This document shows positions 1-8,268 of a DNA stretch of 64,000 nucleotides, piece after piece (position 1 is the first letter of the stretch; every line of letters starts with the position of its first letter). The DNA comes from Streptomyces viridiviolaceus (GTDB lineage: Bacteria > Actinomycetota > Actinomycetes > Streptomycetales > Streptomycetaceae), in contig NZ_BMWA01000002.1 in the NCBI RefSeq assembly GCF_014650995.1, forward strand, positions 226,445 to 290,444, written 5' to 3'. Both the position numbers and the translations under genes were made by a program. The notes under the pieces were generated by a model, which ran no database searches, was not told where the DNA came from, and saw nothing but the letters and a program-made list of their open reading frames with translations.

Positions 1-645
1 CTGCCGCCCGACGCCCTGCCGGTCGGACGGCGCAACCTCGCCCACCGGCAGACCCTGCTGCGCGCCGCCGGCCGGGGCCGGGCCGCGGTCAACGACCCGG
101 TGCGCGCCACCGGGCTGTTCTCCGACGTCCTGCTCGGTCTGCTGGCCGACCGGGCGGCCCGGCTGCCGGCGCCGCCCGAGGCGGAGGACCTGTTCCCGGC
201 CGTGCGCGGGCAGGTGGCTGCCCTCAGGGACGCGGGGCGTACTCTGCAGCAGCCGGAGATCCGGCTGCAGAGCCCGGAGCACACCGAGACGCTCGCCGCG
301 GCGGGGCCGGGCGGAGGGCAACGCCCGGTGTCCGCGTTGCAGCGCGCCGTCGACGCACTCCTCGCCTATCCGTTGATGGCCGACCCGGCGGAGCGGCAGA
401 CGGTGATCGCCTCGATGGACCCTGGAGTCACCGCGATGCTGCCCCGTCACACCAAGGCCCGCACGGACGTCGCCGGGATCCTCACCGGGCTCGCCCGGCG
501 CCGTCCGCAGGCGCTGTGGGAGCTGTTCGACGCGGTGGTGGCCGTCGACGACGACCCGGAGCGCGGGCGTGAACTGGACCAGGCGCTGCGGTATTTGACC
601 CAGTCCGCTCGGCAGGCGAAGGACCCGGGGCGTCATGTGCGATGA
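1..645 (+). CDS. Caspase-like protein with C-terminal effector-associated domain 2 (5'-truncated)
   Basis: The reading frame is open from base 1 and ends at 645, so only the last 214 residues are visible and the true start lies upstream. The first third (…RATGLFSDVLLGLL…) resembles the end of bacterial caspase-like (peptidase C14) domains. The last ~90 residues (VDALLAYPLMADPAERQ…, …LPRHTKARTDVAGIL…, …LDQALRYL) fit the effector-associated domain 2 (EAD2) pattern, an adaptor domain of actinobacterial conflict systems. The gene ends 73 nt before a small RiPP-leader-like gene and an HExxH peptide-modification gene on the same strand, which suggests a shared system. Catalytic His and Cys residues are outside the window, so the protease assignment is an inference; EAD2 is the firmer part. 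Confidence 0.55.
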   Translation: MPPDALPVGRRNLAHRQTLLRAAGRGRAAVNDPVRATGLFSDVLLGLLADRAARLPAPPEAEDLFPAVRGQVAALRDAGRTLQQPEIRLQSPEHTETLAAAGPGGGQRPVSALQRAVDALLAYPLMADPAERQTVIASMDPGVTAMLPRHTKARTDVAGILTGLARRRPQALWELFDAVVAVDDDPERGRELDQALRYLTQSARQAKDPGRHVR

Positions 646-718
646 TCGGGCAGTTGCCGGGCCCGTCACGACCAGGCCCCGCTGCGTCGTATGCCGCCGA
701 GGACGAAGGGGGAGCGTC

Positions 719-955
719 TTGCCCCGGCCGCTGAGACATTCACCTGCTGTGCGGGCGACTGCCCGCGACGAAGCTTCCGGAGCCGGGGAAGCGGCCTGGG
801 AGTCGGACCTGTCGGATCTCGCGGCCCTGCCCCTGGCCGCCGTCGACCGTCTCGCGCCGCTCGGGCCCGGCACCCGCCTCCTCGACGAGGTCCTGCGCGC
901 GCGCAGCAGCATGCGCGGCGGAGGAGAGGGCGGCGGCGGTGCTCGGGCCGAGTAG
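719..955 (+). CDS. Small FxSxx-COOH-precursor-like protein, candidate substrate of the HExxH enzyme
   Basis: A 78-residue protein is read from a TTG at 719, chosen because an AGGGGGAG ribosome binding site lies five bases upstream; an in-frame ATG at 635 overlaps the preceding gene and has no such site. The central stretch SDLSDLAALPLAAVDRL follows the S-x-L-x-D-L-x-x-L-x-L leader pattern of FxSxx-COOH RiPP precursors, which are encoded beside HExxH (TIGR04267) and radical SAM FxsB genes. The C-terminus does not carry the FxSxx ending: it is Gly-rich with an R-A-R-S-S-M stretch and ends in ARAE, without aromatic residues. It may be a variant precursor or carrier, or a degenerate one. The gene lies 93 nt upstream of the HExxH gene, probably in one transcript. 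Confidence 0.5.
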   Translation: MPRPLRHSPAVRATARDEASGAGEAAWESDLSDLAALPLAAVDRLAPLGPGTRLLDEVLRARSSMRGGGEGGGGARAE

Positions 956-1048
956 CGGCACATCCGTCTCGCCGACCCGGTTCTGACGAAGCCCGGTGCG
1001 TCCGTCGGCTGAGGGTACGTCCGCACCCGCGATCGGAGGTCTCTCGCC

Positions 1049-2773
1049 ATGACGAGCGAGGAGCACCACGCTCCCTTCCGGATGCCCGACCGGCTCTTCG
1101 ACGAGCTGGGCACCGGAGGCGGCTCCAAGGAGGCCGTCTTCTTCCTGGAACGCGCGGAGAGGTCCCGTCGGCTGCTGCTCCTGCGCACCCTGCTGGACCG
1201 GCTGGACTCCCTGCCCACCCCCCTGAGCCCGGCCGCCGAGGCGTGGAGTGTCCTCAAGGCGGCGGCGGAGCGGGCACCCGAGGCGGTCGACCGGCTGCTG
1301 CTCGCCCCGGCGACCGGCGGCTGGATCGCCCATGTGCTGCGCCGGCTGCACGGCACCGCCACGGGTCCGCCGCTGTGGGCGGAGGCCGGCCGCCTGAGCG
1401 CGCTGGCGGTCGCGGCCTCTCTGCACGCCGGGACGCGGGCAGAGCTCCTCGTCCCCCTCCTCGACGGCGCTGTCCACTTCCCCGGTCTGGGGACGGCGCG
1501 GCTCGGGGACGTGCAGCCCGGAGCGACGGTCGGGAGGGCCGAAGCGGACCAGGGGCGACTGTCCCTGTCGTGGCCGGTACCGGACGCCGTGGGCACCCCG
1601 GGCAGACGGGCGGTCTTCGACTGCCGGCCCGGCTCCGCCACCGCCGGTGACGAGCCCGCGGCGGGCGACGGCAAGGCGTGCTGGACCCCGCTGCGCACCC
1701 TCACGCACGGCGGTCCCCCGGGGCTCGCGGCGATCCCCCTGGACGACCTCGACCCCTACCGCGACCTCGACGAGCCCGCGCCCCCGGCCCGGCTCGACGC
1801 CGACGAGGCCGCCGCGTGGCAGGACCTGTTCGGCGCCGCCGTCGGCATCCTGTCAGGGGCGGGGGACGACGCGGGACCGGGACGGCTCGATCCCGCGGTC
1901 ATCCGTTCCGTCGTCCCGTGGGGGCGGACCACCCTCGCACCGCCGCCTCCGCCGGACGTACGGGTCTCGGCGTCGAGCGGCGACTCCTACGGAGCAATGC
2001 TGATCACCCGACCGGGTTCCGCGCTCGCCCTCGCCGAGACGCTCGTCCACGAGTTCCAGCACAGCAAGCTGGCCGCGCTCCTCCATCTGTTCCGGCTCGT
2101 CGACGACGACCGGGAGGAGCGCTTCTATGCTCCCTGGCGCGCCGACCCCCGCCACCTCACCGGCTTGTTGCACGGCGCCTACGCGTTCACCGGAGTGGCC
2201 GGTTTCTGGCGGGACCGCCTGGCCGAACCGGCCCACGCCGACATCGCGGCCTACCACTTCGCGCTGCGCCGGCTGCAGAGCCGGCTGGTCGTGCGCACCC
2301 TGCTGGCCAGCGCCCGGCTCACCGCGGCAGGGCACCGGCTCGTGACGGGCCTCGCCCGGACCCTGGACGACTGGCTGCGCGAACCCGTCGACCGGGCCGC
2401 CCTCGCCCGAGCCCGCACAGCCGCCGCCCTGCACCGCACCGAGTGGAGGCTGCGCAATGTCGCGGCGCCGGCCGACCCGCGGGCGCCGGAGCGCGCCGCG
2501 CTCCGCTTCCGCGCGGACCGCCGCTTCTGGCCCGACACCCGTACCCACGCCTTCGCGACCCGCCCGGTCGATCCACGAACCCCCGACGATCACCTCGCCG
2601 CCGGCGACCCGGCCACCGCGCTCGACGGCTACGAGCGGGCCCTGGCCCGCGATCCCGCCGACGCCCGCGCCCGGTCGGGCTGGATCGTCGCCCGTGCCGC
2701 GCTGAACCCGGGCCCGTCCACCCGCCGCCTGCTGGCCCGCCCGGAACTGTTCCAGCCGCAGCGCGGCGGCTGA
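1049..2773 (+). CDS. HExxH-motif putative peptide-modification protein (aKG-HExxH peptide beta-hydroxylase type)
   Basis: This 574-residue protein belongs to the 'HEXXH motif domain' family (TIGR04267 type). The motif HEFQH lies at residues 334-338 within LAETLVHEFQHSKLAALL and is followed by a conserved tract (F-Y-x-P-W-R-x-D-P-R-H, LLHGAYAF). Members of this family have been shown to be iron/2-oxoglutarate-dependent peptide beta-hydroxylases rather than proteases, and they accompany small RiPP precursors. The C-terminal ~50 residues resemble one TPR unit (AAGDPATALDGYERALARDP), possibly for substrate binding. ATG 1049 follows a GGAGGT at about 1035. The neighbours are a caspase/EAD2 protein and a leader-like peptide; no radical SAM partner is visible in the window, though one could lie upstream. 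Soluble, with no signal peptide. Confidence 0.75.
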   Translation: MTSEEHHAPFRMPDRLFDELGTGGGSKEAVFFLERAERSRRLLLLRTLLDRLDSLPTPLSPAAEAWSVLKAAAERAPEAVDRLLLAPATGGWIAHVLRRLHGTATGPPLWAEAGRLSALAVAASLHAGTRAELLVPLLDGAVHFPGLGTARLGDVQPGATVGRAEADQGRLSLSWPVPDAVGTPGRRAVFDCRPGSATAGDEPAAGDGKACWTPLRTLTHGGPPGLAAIPLDDLDPYRDLDEPAPPARLDADEAAAWQDLFGAAVGILSGAGDDAGPGRLDPAVIRSVVPWGRTTLAPPPPPDVRVSASSGDSYGAMLITRPGSALALAETLVHEFQHSKLAALLHLFRLVDDDREERFYAPWRADPRHLTGLLHGAYAFTGVAGFWRDRLAEPAHADIAAYHFALRRLQSRLVVRTLLASARLTAAGHRLVTGLARTLDDWLREPVDRAALARARTAAALHRTEWRLRNVAAPADPRAPERAALRFRADRRFWPDTRTHAFATRPVDPRTPDDHLAAGDPATALDGYERALARDPADARARSGWIVARAALNPGPSTRRLLARPELFQPQRGG

Positions 2774-2854
2774 CCCACGCCCGGAACCACTTCGGCGCAC
2801 ACGCATCCGCGCAAGCAGGGGGTGAACCCCCACCCGGATGGTCAGGATGGAGGC

Positions 2855-4078
2855 ATGGGATTCCATGTCGACTCCGAGGCCGGGCGGCTCACCCGCGTCA
2901 TCCTGCACCGGCCGGATCTCGAGCTCAAAAGGCTCACCCCCAGCAACAAGGACGCCCTTCTCTTCGACGACGTGCTGTGGGTGCGCCGGGCGCGCGCCGA
3001 GCACGACGGGTTCGCCGACGTGCTGCGCGACCGCGGGGTCGCCGTGCACCTCTTCGGCGACCTGCTCACCGAGACCCTGGACCTCCCGGCGGCCAGACGG
3101 CTCGTCCTGGACCGGGTCTTCGACGAGAAGGAGTACGGAGTGCTGGCCACGGACCACCTCCGGGCCGCCTTCGAGACCCTGCCCGCCCGCGAACTCGCCG
3201 AGGCCCTGGTCGGCGGCATGACCAAGCGGGAGTTCCTGGAGGCGCACCCCGAGCCCACCTCGGTGCGGTTCCACGCCATGGAGCTGGACGACTTCCTGCT
3301 CGGTCCGCTGCCCAACCACCTCTTCACCCGCGACACCTCCGCCTGGATCTACGACGGGGTCTCCATCAACGCCATGCGGTGGCCCGCCCGGCAGCGGGAG
3401 ACCGTCCACTTCGAGGCCATCTACCGGCACCATCCGCTGTTCCGTGACGAGACGTTCCACCTCTGGTCCGAAGGGCAGGCCGACTACCCCTCCACCATCG
3501 AGGGCGGGGACGTGCTGGTCATCGGCAACGGTGCGGTCCTCATCGGCATGAGCGAGCGGACCACGCCCCAGGCCGTCGAGATGCTCGCGCACAAGCTGTT
3601 CGCCGCGGGCTCCGCCCGCACGATCGTGGCCCTCGACATGCCCAAGCGACGGGCGTTCATGCACCTCGACACCGTGATGACGATGATCGACGGCGACACC
3701 TTCACCCAGTACGCCGGGCTCGGCATGCTCCGCTCGTACACCATCGAACCGGGCGTGGCCGAGAAGGAGCTGAAGGTCACCGACCACCCGCCCGAGCACA
3801 TGCACCGAGCGATCGCCGCCGCCCTCGGGCTCAGTGAGATCCGCGTCCTGACCGCCACCCAGGACGTCCACGCGGCCGAGCGCGAACAGTGGGACGACGG
3901 CTGCAACGTGCTGGCCGTCGAGCCGGGCGTCGTCGTGGCCTACGAGCGCAACTCCACCACCAACACCCACCTGCGCAAACAGGGCATCGAGGTGATCGAG
4001 ATCCCGGGCAGCGAGCTGGGCCGGGGCCGGGGCGGGCCGCGCTGCATGAGCTGCCCGGTGGAGCGAGGGGCCGTATAG
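2855..4078 (+). CDS. arcA: Arginine deiminase
   Basis: Hydrolyses L-arginine to citrulline and ammonia, the first step of the cytosolic arginine deiminase pathway. The 407-residue length is normal for the family. The N-terminus ([20 protein letters not shown]) and the substrate loop (FDDVLW) are typical. Catalytic-site motifs include MHLDTVMT with His270 and Asp272, and the C-terminal GGPRCMSCP with the nucleophile expected at Cys397. The ATG at 2855 fits homologues. A GTG at 2822 would add eleven unconserved residues, and the GGAGG just before 2855 is only one base away, so the initiation signal is unclear. The gene is followed after 77 nt by ornithine carbamoyltransferase, the next enzyme of the pathway. 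No carbamate kinase gene is nearby. Confidence 0.95.
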   Translation: MGFHVDSEAGRLTRVILHRPDLELKRLTPSNKDALLFDDVLWVRRARAEHDGFADVLRDRGVAVHLFGDLLTETLDLPAARRLVLDRVFDEKEYGVLATDHLRAAFETLPARELAEALVGGMTKREFLEAHPEPTSVRFHAMELDDFLLGPLPNHLFTRDTSAWIYDGVSINAMRWPARQRETVHFEAIYRHHPLFRDETFHLWSEGQADYPSTIEGGDVLVIGNGAVLIGMSERTTPQAVEMLAHKLFAAGSARTIVALDMPKRRAFMHLDTVMTMIDGDTFTQYAGLGMLRSYTIEPGVAEKELKVTDHPPEHMHRAIAAALGLSEIRVLTATQDVHAAEREQWDDGCNVLAVEPGVVVAYERNSTTNTHLRKQGIEVIEIPGSELGRGRGGPRCMSCPVERGAV

Positions 4079-4120
4079 GGATTCAGTTTCCGTATAAGAA
4101 TTCAAAGTTTCGTATACTGT
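4071..4120 (+). promoter_or_regulatory. AT-rich phased GTATA repeats between arcA and OTC genes
   Basis: Three copies of YCGTATA start at 4071, 4090 and 4110, spaced 19 and 20 bp (about two helical turns). The first two are followed by GGGATTCA and AGAATTCA. The tract is strikingly AT-rich for this genome and begins on the arcA stop codon. ArgR boxes are AT-rich ~18-bp sites containing ATTCA arms, often in tandem, so an ArgR-type operator/promoter for the carbamoyltransferase gene is the likely reading. TATACT at 4113-4118 could be a -10 element. Inferred from sequence only. Confidence 0.45.
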
Positions 4121-4155
4121 TCCAGAGACCCGTCCCCGTATCCCTGGAGCGCCCC

Positions 4156-5163
4156 ATGGCGACAGTCCCGACCGCCCTCGCCGGCCGCCACTTCCTCAAG
4201 GAGCTCGACTTCACCGCGGAGGAGTTCCGCGGCCTGGTCGAGCTGGCCGCGGAGCTGAAGGCCGCCAAGAAGGCCGGGGCCGAGACACGGTACCTGCAGG
4301 GGAAGAACATCGCGCTGATCTTCGAGAAGACGTCGACGCGCACGCGCTGCGCGTTCGAGGTCGCCGCCGCCGACCAGGGTGCCTCGACGACGTACCTCGA
4401 CCCGGCCGGCTCGCAGATCGGCCACAAGGAGTCCGTGAAGGACACCGCGCGCGTGCTCGGGCGCATGTTCGACGGGATCGAGTACCGGGGCGACAGCCAG
4501 CAGAAGGTCGAGGAGCTGGCGGCCTTCGCCGGCGTGCCCGTCTACAACGGCCTGACCGACGACTGGCACCCCACCCAGATGCTCGCCGACGTGCTGACGA
4601 TGACCGAGCACAGCACCGAGCCCCTGGGCGGGATCGCCTTCGCCTACCTCGGCGACGCCCGCTTCAACATGGGCAACTCCTACCTGGTCACCGGCGCCCT
4701 GCTCGGCATGGACGTACGCATCGTCGCGCCGAAGTCCTACTGGCCCGCCCAGGAGGTCGTCGACCGGGCGAAGGAGCTCGCCGAGTCGAGCGGGGCGCGC
4801 ATCACGCTCACCGAGGCCGTGGACGAGGGCGTGCGCGGCGCCGACTTCGTCGTCACCGACGTCTGGGTCTCCATGGGCGAGCCCAAGGAGGTCTGGGACG
4901 AGCGGATCACCGCCCTCGCCCCGTACGCGGTGACCATGGACGTCCTGCGGGCCACCGGCAACCCGGACGTGAAGTTCCTGCACTGTCTGCCCGCCTTCCA
5001 CGACCTGGGCACGGGGGTGGGCCGGCAGATCTTCGAAAGCCACGGTCTGACGTCCCTGGAGGTCACGGACGAGGTCTTCGAGTCCGCGCACTCCGTGGTC
5101 TTCGACGAGGCGGAGAACCGCCTGCACACCATCAAGGCTGTGCTCGTCGCCACACTCGCCTGA
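4156..5163 (+). CDS. argF: Ornithine carbamoyltransferase
   Basis: Catalyses carbamoyl phosphate + ornithine to and from citrulline + phosphate. The 335-residue protein has all family signatures: the carbamoyl-phosphate loop S60-T-R-T-R64, HPTQ starting at His138, the ornithine/hinge segment around DVWVSMGE, and HCLP with Cys277 near the C-terminus. ATG 4156 follows a CTGGAGC ribosome binding site. Placed directly behind arginine deiminase, it probably works catabolically (arcB-like), splitting citrulline, although the biosynthetic argF direction is equally possible from sequence alone. The AT-rich repeat tract just upstream probably controls it. It is followed by an amino acid permease 107 nt downstream, likely part of the same arginine-use unit. 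Confidence 0.94.
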   Translation: MATVPTALAGRHFLKELDFTAEEFRGLVELAAELKAAKKAGAETRYLQGKNIALIFEKTSTRTRCAFEVAAADQGASTTYLDPAGSQIGHKESVKDTARVLGRMFDGIEYRGDSQQKVEELAAFAGVPVYNGLTDDWHPTQMLADVLTMTEHSTEPLGGIAFAYLGDARFNMGNSYLVTGALLGMDVRIVAPKSYWPAQEVVDRAKELAESSGARITLTEAVDEGVRGADFVVTDVWVSMGEPKEVWDERITALAPYAVTMDVLRATGNPDVKFLHCLPAFHDLGTGVGRQIFESHGLTSLEVTDEVFESAHSVVFDEAENRLHTIKAVLVATLA

Positions 5164-5269
5164 CCAGGACCGTTATCCTGACCGGCGGCCCCGGAGCCAC
5201 CCCTTCCGGTGCCGTCGGCCGCGACCACCGTCGCGCCCCCCGCACCACCAGAAACGAGCACCACCCGCA

Positions 5270-6709
5270 ATGCCCGCTTCCCGCATCAAGTCCCCCCACG
5301 TCCTCGTCGCCGAATCCGGCGCGGACCGCGAAGGCCACGGCCTGAAGCGCACGATGGGGCTGTTCCACCTCGTCTGCTTCGGCGTCGGCGCCATCGTCGG
5401 CACCGGCATCTTCGTCGGCCTGTCCGACTCGGTCGCCGAGGCCGGCCCGGCCGTCGTCGTCTCGTTCATCCTGGCCGCCATCACCTGCGTCTTCACCGCG
5501 TTCGCCTTCGCCGAGCTGGGCGGCGCGATCCCGGTCTCCGGATCGTCGTACTCCTTCGCCTACGCCGGACTCGGCGAGACCACCGCCTTCCTGGTCGGCT
5601 GGTGCCTCCTGCTGGAGTACGGCGTGTCGGTGTCCGCGGTCGCGGTCGGCTGGAGCCAGTACGTCAACGAACTGCTGGACGGCGTCCTCGGCATCCAGCT
5701 GCCGCACGCGCTCTCCGCGGGGCCCGGCGACGGAGGAGCGGTCAACCTGCCCGCGGTCGTCGTCATCGCCCTGGCCTCCGTCCTGCTGATCCGCGGAGTG
5801 CGGGAGAGCGCCCGCGCCACGGCCGCGATGGCCGTCCTCAAGCTGGCCGTCCTCGTCGCCTTCATCGCCATCGGCTTCACCGCCTTCCAGGACGGCAACC
5901 TCACCCCGTTCTCACCGGCCGGCCTCGGCGGTATCGGCGCCGGCACCACGGCCGCCTTCTTCTCGTACATCGGCTTCGACGCGATCACCACGGCCGGCGA
6001 GGAGGCCAAGAACCCGCGCCGCGACATCCCCGTCGCCATCCTGGTGTGCATCGGCCTGGTCACCCTGCTGTACTGCGCGGTCGCTCTCGCCGCGATCGGT
6101 GCCATCGGCGGCGACGCGGTCGGCGACCGGCCCGCCGCGCTGTCCTACGTCGTCAACGAGGTCACCGGCTCCACGGCCGGCGGTGCCGTCGTCGCCTTCG
6201 GCGCGGTCGTCGCGATCGCCTCGGTGGTGCTCGCCGTGATGTACGGCCAGACCCGGATCCTGCTGTCCATGTCCCGCGACGGACTGGTGCCGCGCGTGTT
6301 CGAGAAGGTCTCGCCGCGCACGGCCACGCCCGTCGCCGGCACGCTGATCGTGGGCGTGGTCTTCGCGCTGCCGGCGGCCTTCGCCCCGCTGGACGCGGTG
6401 GTCAACCTCTGCACCATCGGCACGCTCGCCACCATGGCCGCCGTCAACGTCGCGGTGATCGCGCTGCGCCGCCGGGAGCCGGGCCTTGCCCGTACCTTCA
6501 GGGTGCCGCTGTACCCGGTGACGCCTCTGCTGGGCGTCGGGTTCTGCCTCTACCTGATGTACGAGACGGGCCGGGCGACCTGGCTCCAGTTCGCGGTGTT
6601 CCTCGCGGTGGGGCTGCTGGTGTACGCCGTCTACGGGCGCCGGAACTCCCGGCTCGCCCGGGCGCGGGTCACGTCGGACGCCGCTGAGCGGGTACCACAG
6701 GCAGTCTGA
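5270..6709 (+). CDS. APC-family amino acid permease
   Basis: A 479-residue integral membrane transporter of the amino acid-polyamine-organocation superfamily, closest in look to the cationic amino acid (YhdG/CAT) group. About twelve hydrophobic segments are visible. The first carries the GVGAIVGTGIFV motif of the unwound TM1, followed by an E-A-G-P-A segment. A conserved EEAKNPRRDIPVAI motif lies after the sixth or seventh segment, and GQTRILLSMSRDGLVP follows later. Position after arginine deiminase and carbamoyltransferase suggests arginine/ornithine transport, but the substrate is inferred. ATG 5270 has only a weak ribosome binding site. Its last 41 nt overlap the convergent ATPase gene at 6669-7106. 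Confidence 0.88.
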   Translation: MPASRIKSPHVLVAESGADREGHGLKRTMGLFHLVCFGVGAIVGTGIFVGLSDSVAEAGPAVVVSFILAAITCVFTAFAFAELGGAIPVSGSSYSFAYAGLGETTAFLVGWCLLLEYGVSVSAVAVGWSQYVNELLDGVLGIQLPHALSAGPGDGGAVNLPAVVVIALASVLLIRGVRESARATAAMAVLKLAVLVAFIAIGFTAFQDGNLTPFSPAGLGGIGAGTTAAFFSYIGFDAITTAGEEAKNPRRDIPVAILVCIGLVTLLYCAVALAAIGAIGGDAVGDRPAALSYVVNEVTGSTAGGAVVAFGAVVAIASVVLAVMYGQTRILLSMSRDGLVPRVFEKVSPRTATPVAGTLIVGVVFALPAAFAPLDAVVNLCTIGTLATMAAVNVAVIALRRREPGLARTFRVPLYPVTPLLGVGFCLYLMYETGRATWLQFAVFLAVGLLVYAVYGRRNSRLARARVTSDAAERVPQAV

Positions 6710-7106
6710 ACCAGACCGCCTTGCCGGAGCCGGTGGGGCGGTGCCCGCAGGACGAGCTCAGGGCGCGGATCAGCAGCAGACCGCGCCCGCCCTCCTGCCA
6801 GACGTCCGGCTCGGCGAGGGTCGGGCGGGTGAGGTCGCCGGGCGGTGCCGGGTCCGGGTCGTGCACCTCGACCTGGCAGCCGGTCGGCAGCAGCTCCACC
6901 ACCAGCTCTATCGGGTCGTCCCCGGCGGTGTGCTCCACGGCGTTGGCGACCAGTTCCGCCGTGAGCAGCTCCGCGGTGTCGCAGTCTGCCGTGTGCTCCA
7001 GCTCGGCCAGCGCCGTACGGACCAGGGCGCGGGCCACCGGCACGGCCGCGGCGGTGTGCGGCAGTGCGATGCGCCAGGAACCGGGGGCTTGTGAGCGATC
7101 GTGCAC
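6669..7106 (-). CDS. HATPase_c-type regulator (RsbW/anti-sigma-like ATP-binding protein)
   Basis: A 145-residue soluble protein with a GHKL ATPase fold of the anti-sigma-factor/serine kinase class abundant in Streptomyces. The N-box is ELVANAVEHT, the G1 region EVHDPDPAPP, and the G2 box GGRGLLLI. It has no receiver, membrane or dimerisation domain. Such proteins usually bind a sigma factor or anti-anti-sigma partner, but none is adjacent, so the target is unknown. The GTG start at 7106 has no strong ribosome binding site. The gene runs opposite to the permease and their 3' ends overlap by 41 nt, so the two transcripts would be mutually antisense there. Confidence 0.8.
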   Translation of the reverse strand: MHDRSQAPGSWRIALPHTAAAVPVARALVRTALAELEHTADCDTAELLTAELVANAVEHTAGDDPIELVVELLPTGCQVEVHDPDPAPPGDLTRPTLAEPDVWQEGGRGLLLIRALSSSCGHRPTGSGKAVWFRLPVVPAQRRPT

Positions 7107-7293
7107 GGCTTGTCCGTTCGTGGAGCAGGGCTGTCCTGTCCTGCTTTCAACCTTATGAATGGTACGGCGCGGCCCGGCAGAGCCCTTCGACGGGCACCGC
7201 GCGGGACCTTCGACCCCACCGGGGAGCGGCCTACCCGGGTGAACGGCACGTCTCGCACGGATGCTCCCGCTGTTACCGCCTTATTGACGTCCA

Positions 7294-7307
7294 GTGACGG
7301 ATGTCAC
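7294..7307. promoter_or_regulatory. Palindrome GTGAC-GGAT-GTCAC upstream of enoyl-CoA hydratase gene
   Basis: Perfect 5-4-5 inverted repeat with the same arms as the 7357 palindrome; the two centres are 64 bp apart, about six helical turns. Candidate second binding site of the PaaX-type regulator encoded at 11612-12442. Confidence 0.5.
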
Positions 7308-7356
7308 GGAAGTCGATCGTCCGGTCACCTGTCCCCCGGGCGGACTATCGCGGACT

Positions 7357-7372
7357 CGTGACGACAGTCACG
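7357..7372. promoter_or_regulatory. Palindromic operator CGTGACGACAGTCACG
   Basis: Perfect 6-4-6 inverted repeat. Its core TGACGACAGTCA recurs exactly in the divergent promoter at 14126-14137 of the same catabolic island. It overlaps the expected -35 region of a promoter whose -10 may be GATAAC at 7380-7385, a repressor-like position. The PaaX-family protein of the island is the natural candidate, by inference. Confidence 0.6.
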
Positions 7373-7438
7373 GATCGGTGATAACTTCGAAGGCGTAGCG
7401 CTCAGTGAGGCCGCGCCCGCCCTAGGAGGCCGCCCGTC

Positions 7439-8266
7439 ATGAGTCCCTTCACCGGCTCCGCCACACGCACCCCCGACTGGCGGCACCTGCGCGTCGACCT
7501 CGCCGACGGCGTCGCCACCGTCACCCTCGCCCGCCCCGACCGGCTCAACGCGCTCACCTTCGGCGCCTACGCCGACCTGCGCGACCTGCTCGCCGAACTG
7601 TCCCGGGAGCGGGCCGTACGGGCCCTCGTGCTGGCCGGCGAGGGGCGCGGCTTCTGCTCCGGCGGCGACGTCGACGAGATCATCGGCGCGACCCTGTCCA
7701 TGGACACCGCTCAGCTGCTGGACTTCAACCGGATGACCGGCCAGGTCGTCCGTGCCGTGCGGGAGTGCCCGTTCCCGGTGATCGCCGCCGTCCACGGCGT
7801 CGCGGCGGGTGCCGGGGCGGTCCTCGCCCTGGCCGCCGACTTCCGCGTCGCCGACCCCAGCGCCCGCTTCGCCTTCCTGTTCACCCGCGTCGGCCTGTCC
7901 GGCGGCGACATGGGTGCCGCCTACCTGCTGCCCCGGATCGTCGGCCTCGGCCACGCCACCCGGCTGCTGATGCTCGGGGAACCCGTGCGCGCCCTGGAGG
8001 CCGAGCGGATCGGGCTGATCAGCGAGCTGACCGACGAGGGCCACACCGACGCGGCCGCCCAGGCGCTCGCCCGCCGCCTGGCCGACGGCCCGGCGCTGGC
8101 GCTCGCCCAGACCAAGGCCCTCCTGACGGCGGAGCTGGACATGCCACTGGCGGCAGCGGTGGAGCTGGACGCCTCCACCCAGGCCCTGCTGATGAACGGC
8201 GAGGACTACGCGGAGTTCCACGCGGCGTTCAAGGAGAAGCGCCCTCCCAAATGGAACGGACGGTGA
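7439..8266 (+). CDS. Enoyl-CoA hydratase/isomerase family protein
   Basis: A 275-residue crotonase-fold enzyme. Oxyanion-hole motifs are clear: GEGRGFCSGGDVDE and AAVHGVAAGAGAVLALAAD, followed by FAFLFTRVGLSGGDMGAAYLLPR, the usual active-site loop. It is expected to hydrate or isomerise an unsaturated CoA thioester in the cytosol. The AGGAGG ribosome binding site before ATG 7439 is ideal. It is followed almost without gap by the flavin monooxygenase/reductase gene, and together they would form the first operon of the aryl-CoA island, handling the non-aromatic product of ring hydroxylation/reduction. The upstream palindromes suggest repression by the PaaX-type protein. Confidence 0.9.
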   Translation: MSPFTGSATRTPDWRHLRVDLADGVATVTLARPDRLNALTFGAYADLRDLLAELSRERAVRALVLAGEGRGFCSGGDVDEIIGATLSMDTAQLLDFNRMTGQVVRAVRECPFPVIAAVHGVAAGAGAVLALAADFRVADPSARFAFLFTRVGLSGGDMGAAYLLPRIVGLGHATRLLMLGEPVRALEAERIGLISELTDEGHTDAAAQALARRLADGPALALAQTKALLTAELDMPLAAAVELDASTQALLMNGEDYAEFHAAFKEKRPPKWNGR

Positions 8267-8268
8267 GG

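Larger units (their letters stand above)
7107..7438. other. Intergenic region between the ATPase and enoyl-CoA hydratase genes
   Basis: This 332-nt stretch separates two divergent genes. It contains two 5-4-5 or longer palindromes described separately (7294-7307 and 7357-7372), a possible -10 (GATAAC, 7380-7385) for the hydratase gene and its AGGAGG ribosome binding site near 7423. I see no coding sequence in it. Confidence 0.6.

Noticed and set aside
1049..2773. Zinc metalloprotease based on HExxH
   Set aside because: The sequence around HEFQH matches the peptide-modification (TIGR04267-type) family, whose studied members are iron/2-oxoglutarate hydroxylases, and no typical metzincin or gluzincin third-ligand motif was evident.
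2818..2831. GGGGG-TGAA-CCCCC hairpin before arcA
   Set aside because: A five-base stem in 70%+ GC DNA is expected by chance, and it lies too close to the start to be a terminator; not called.
1853..4105. 750-codon minus-strand frame spanning the HExxH gene end and arcA
   Set aside because: It crosses two well-supported genes and has no recognisable domain; GC-driven artefact.
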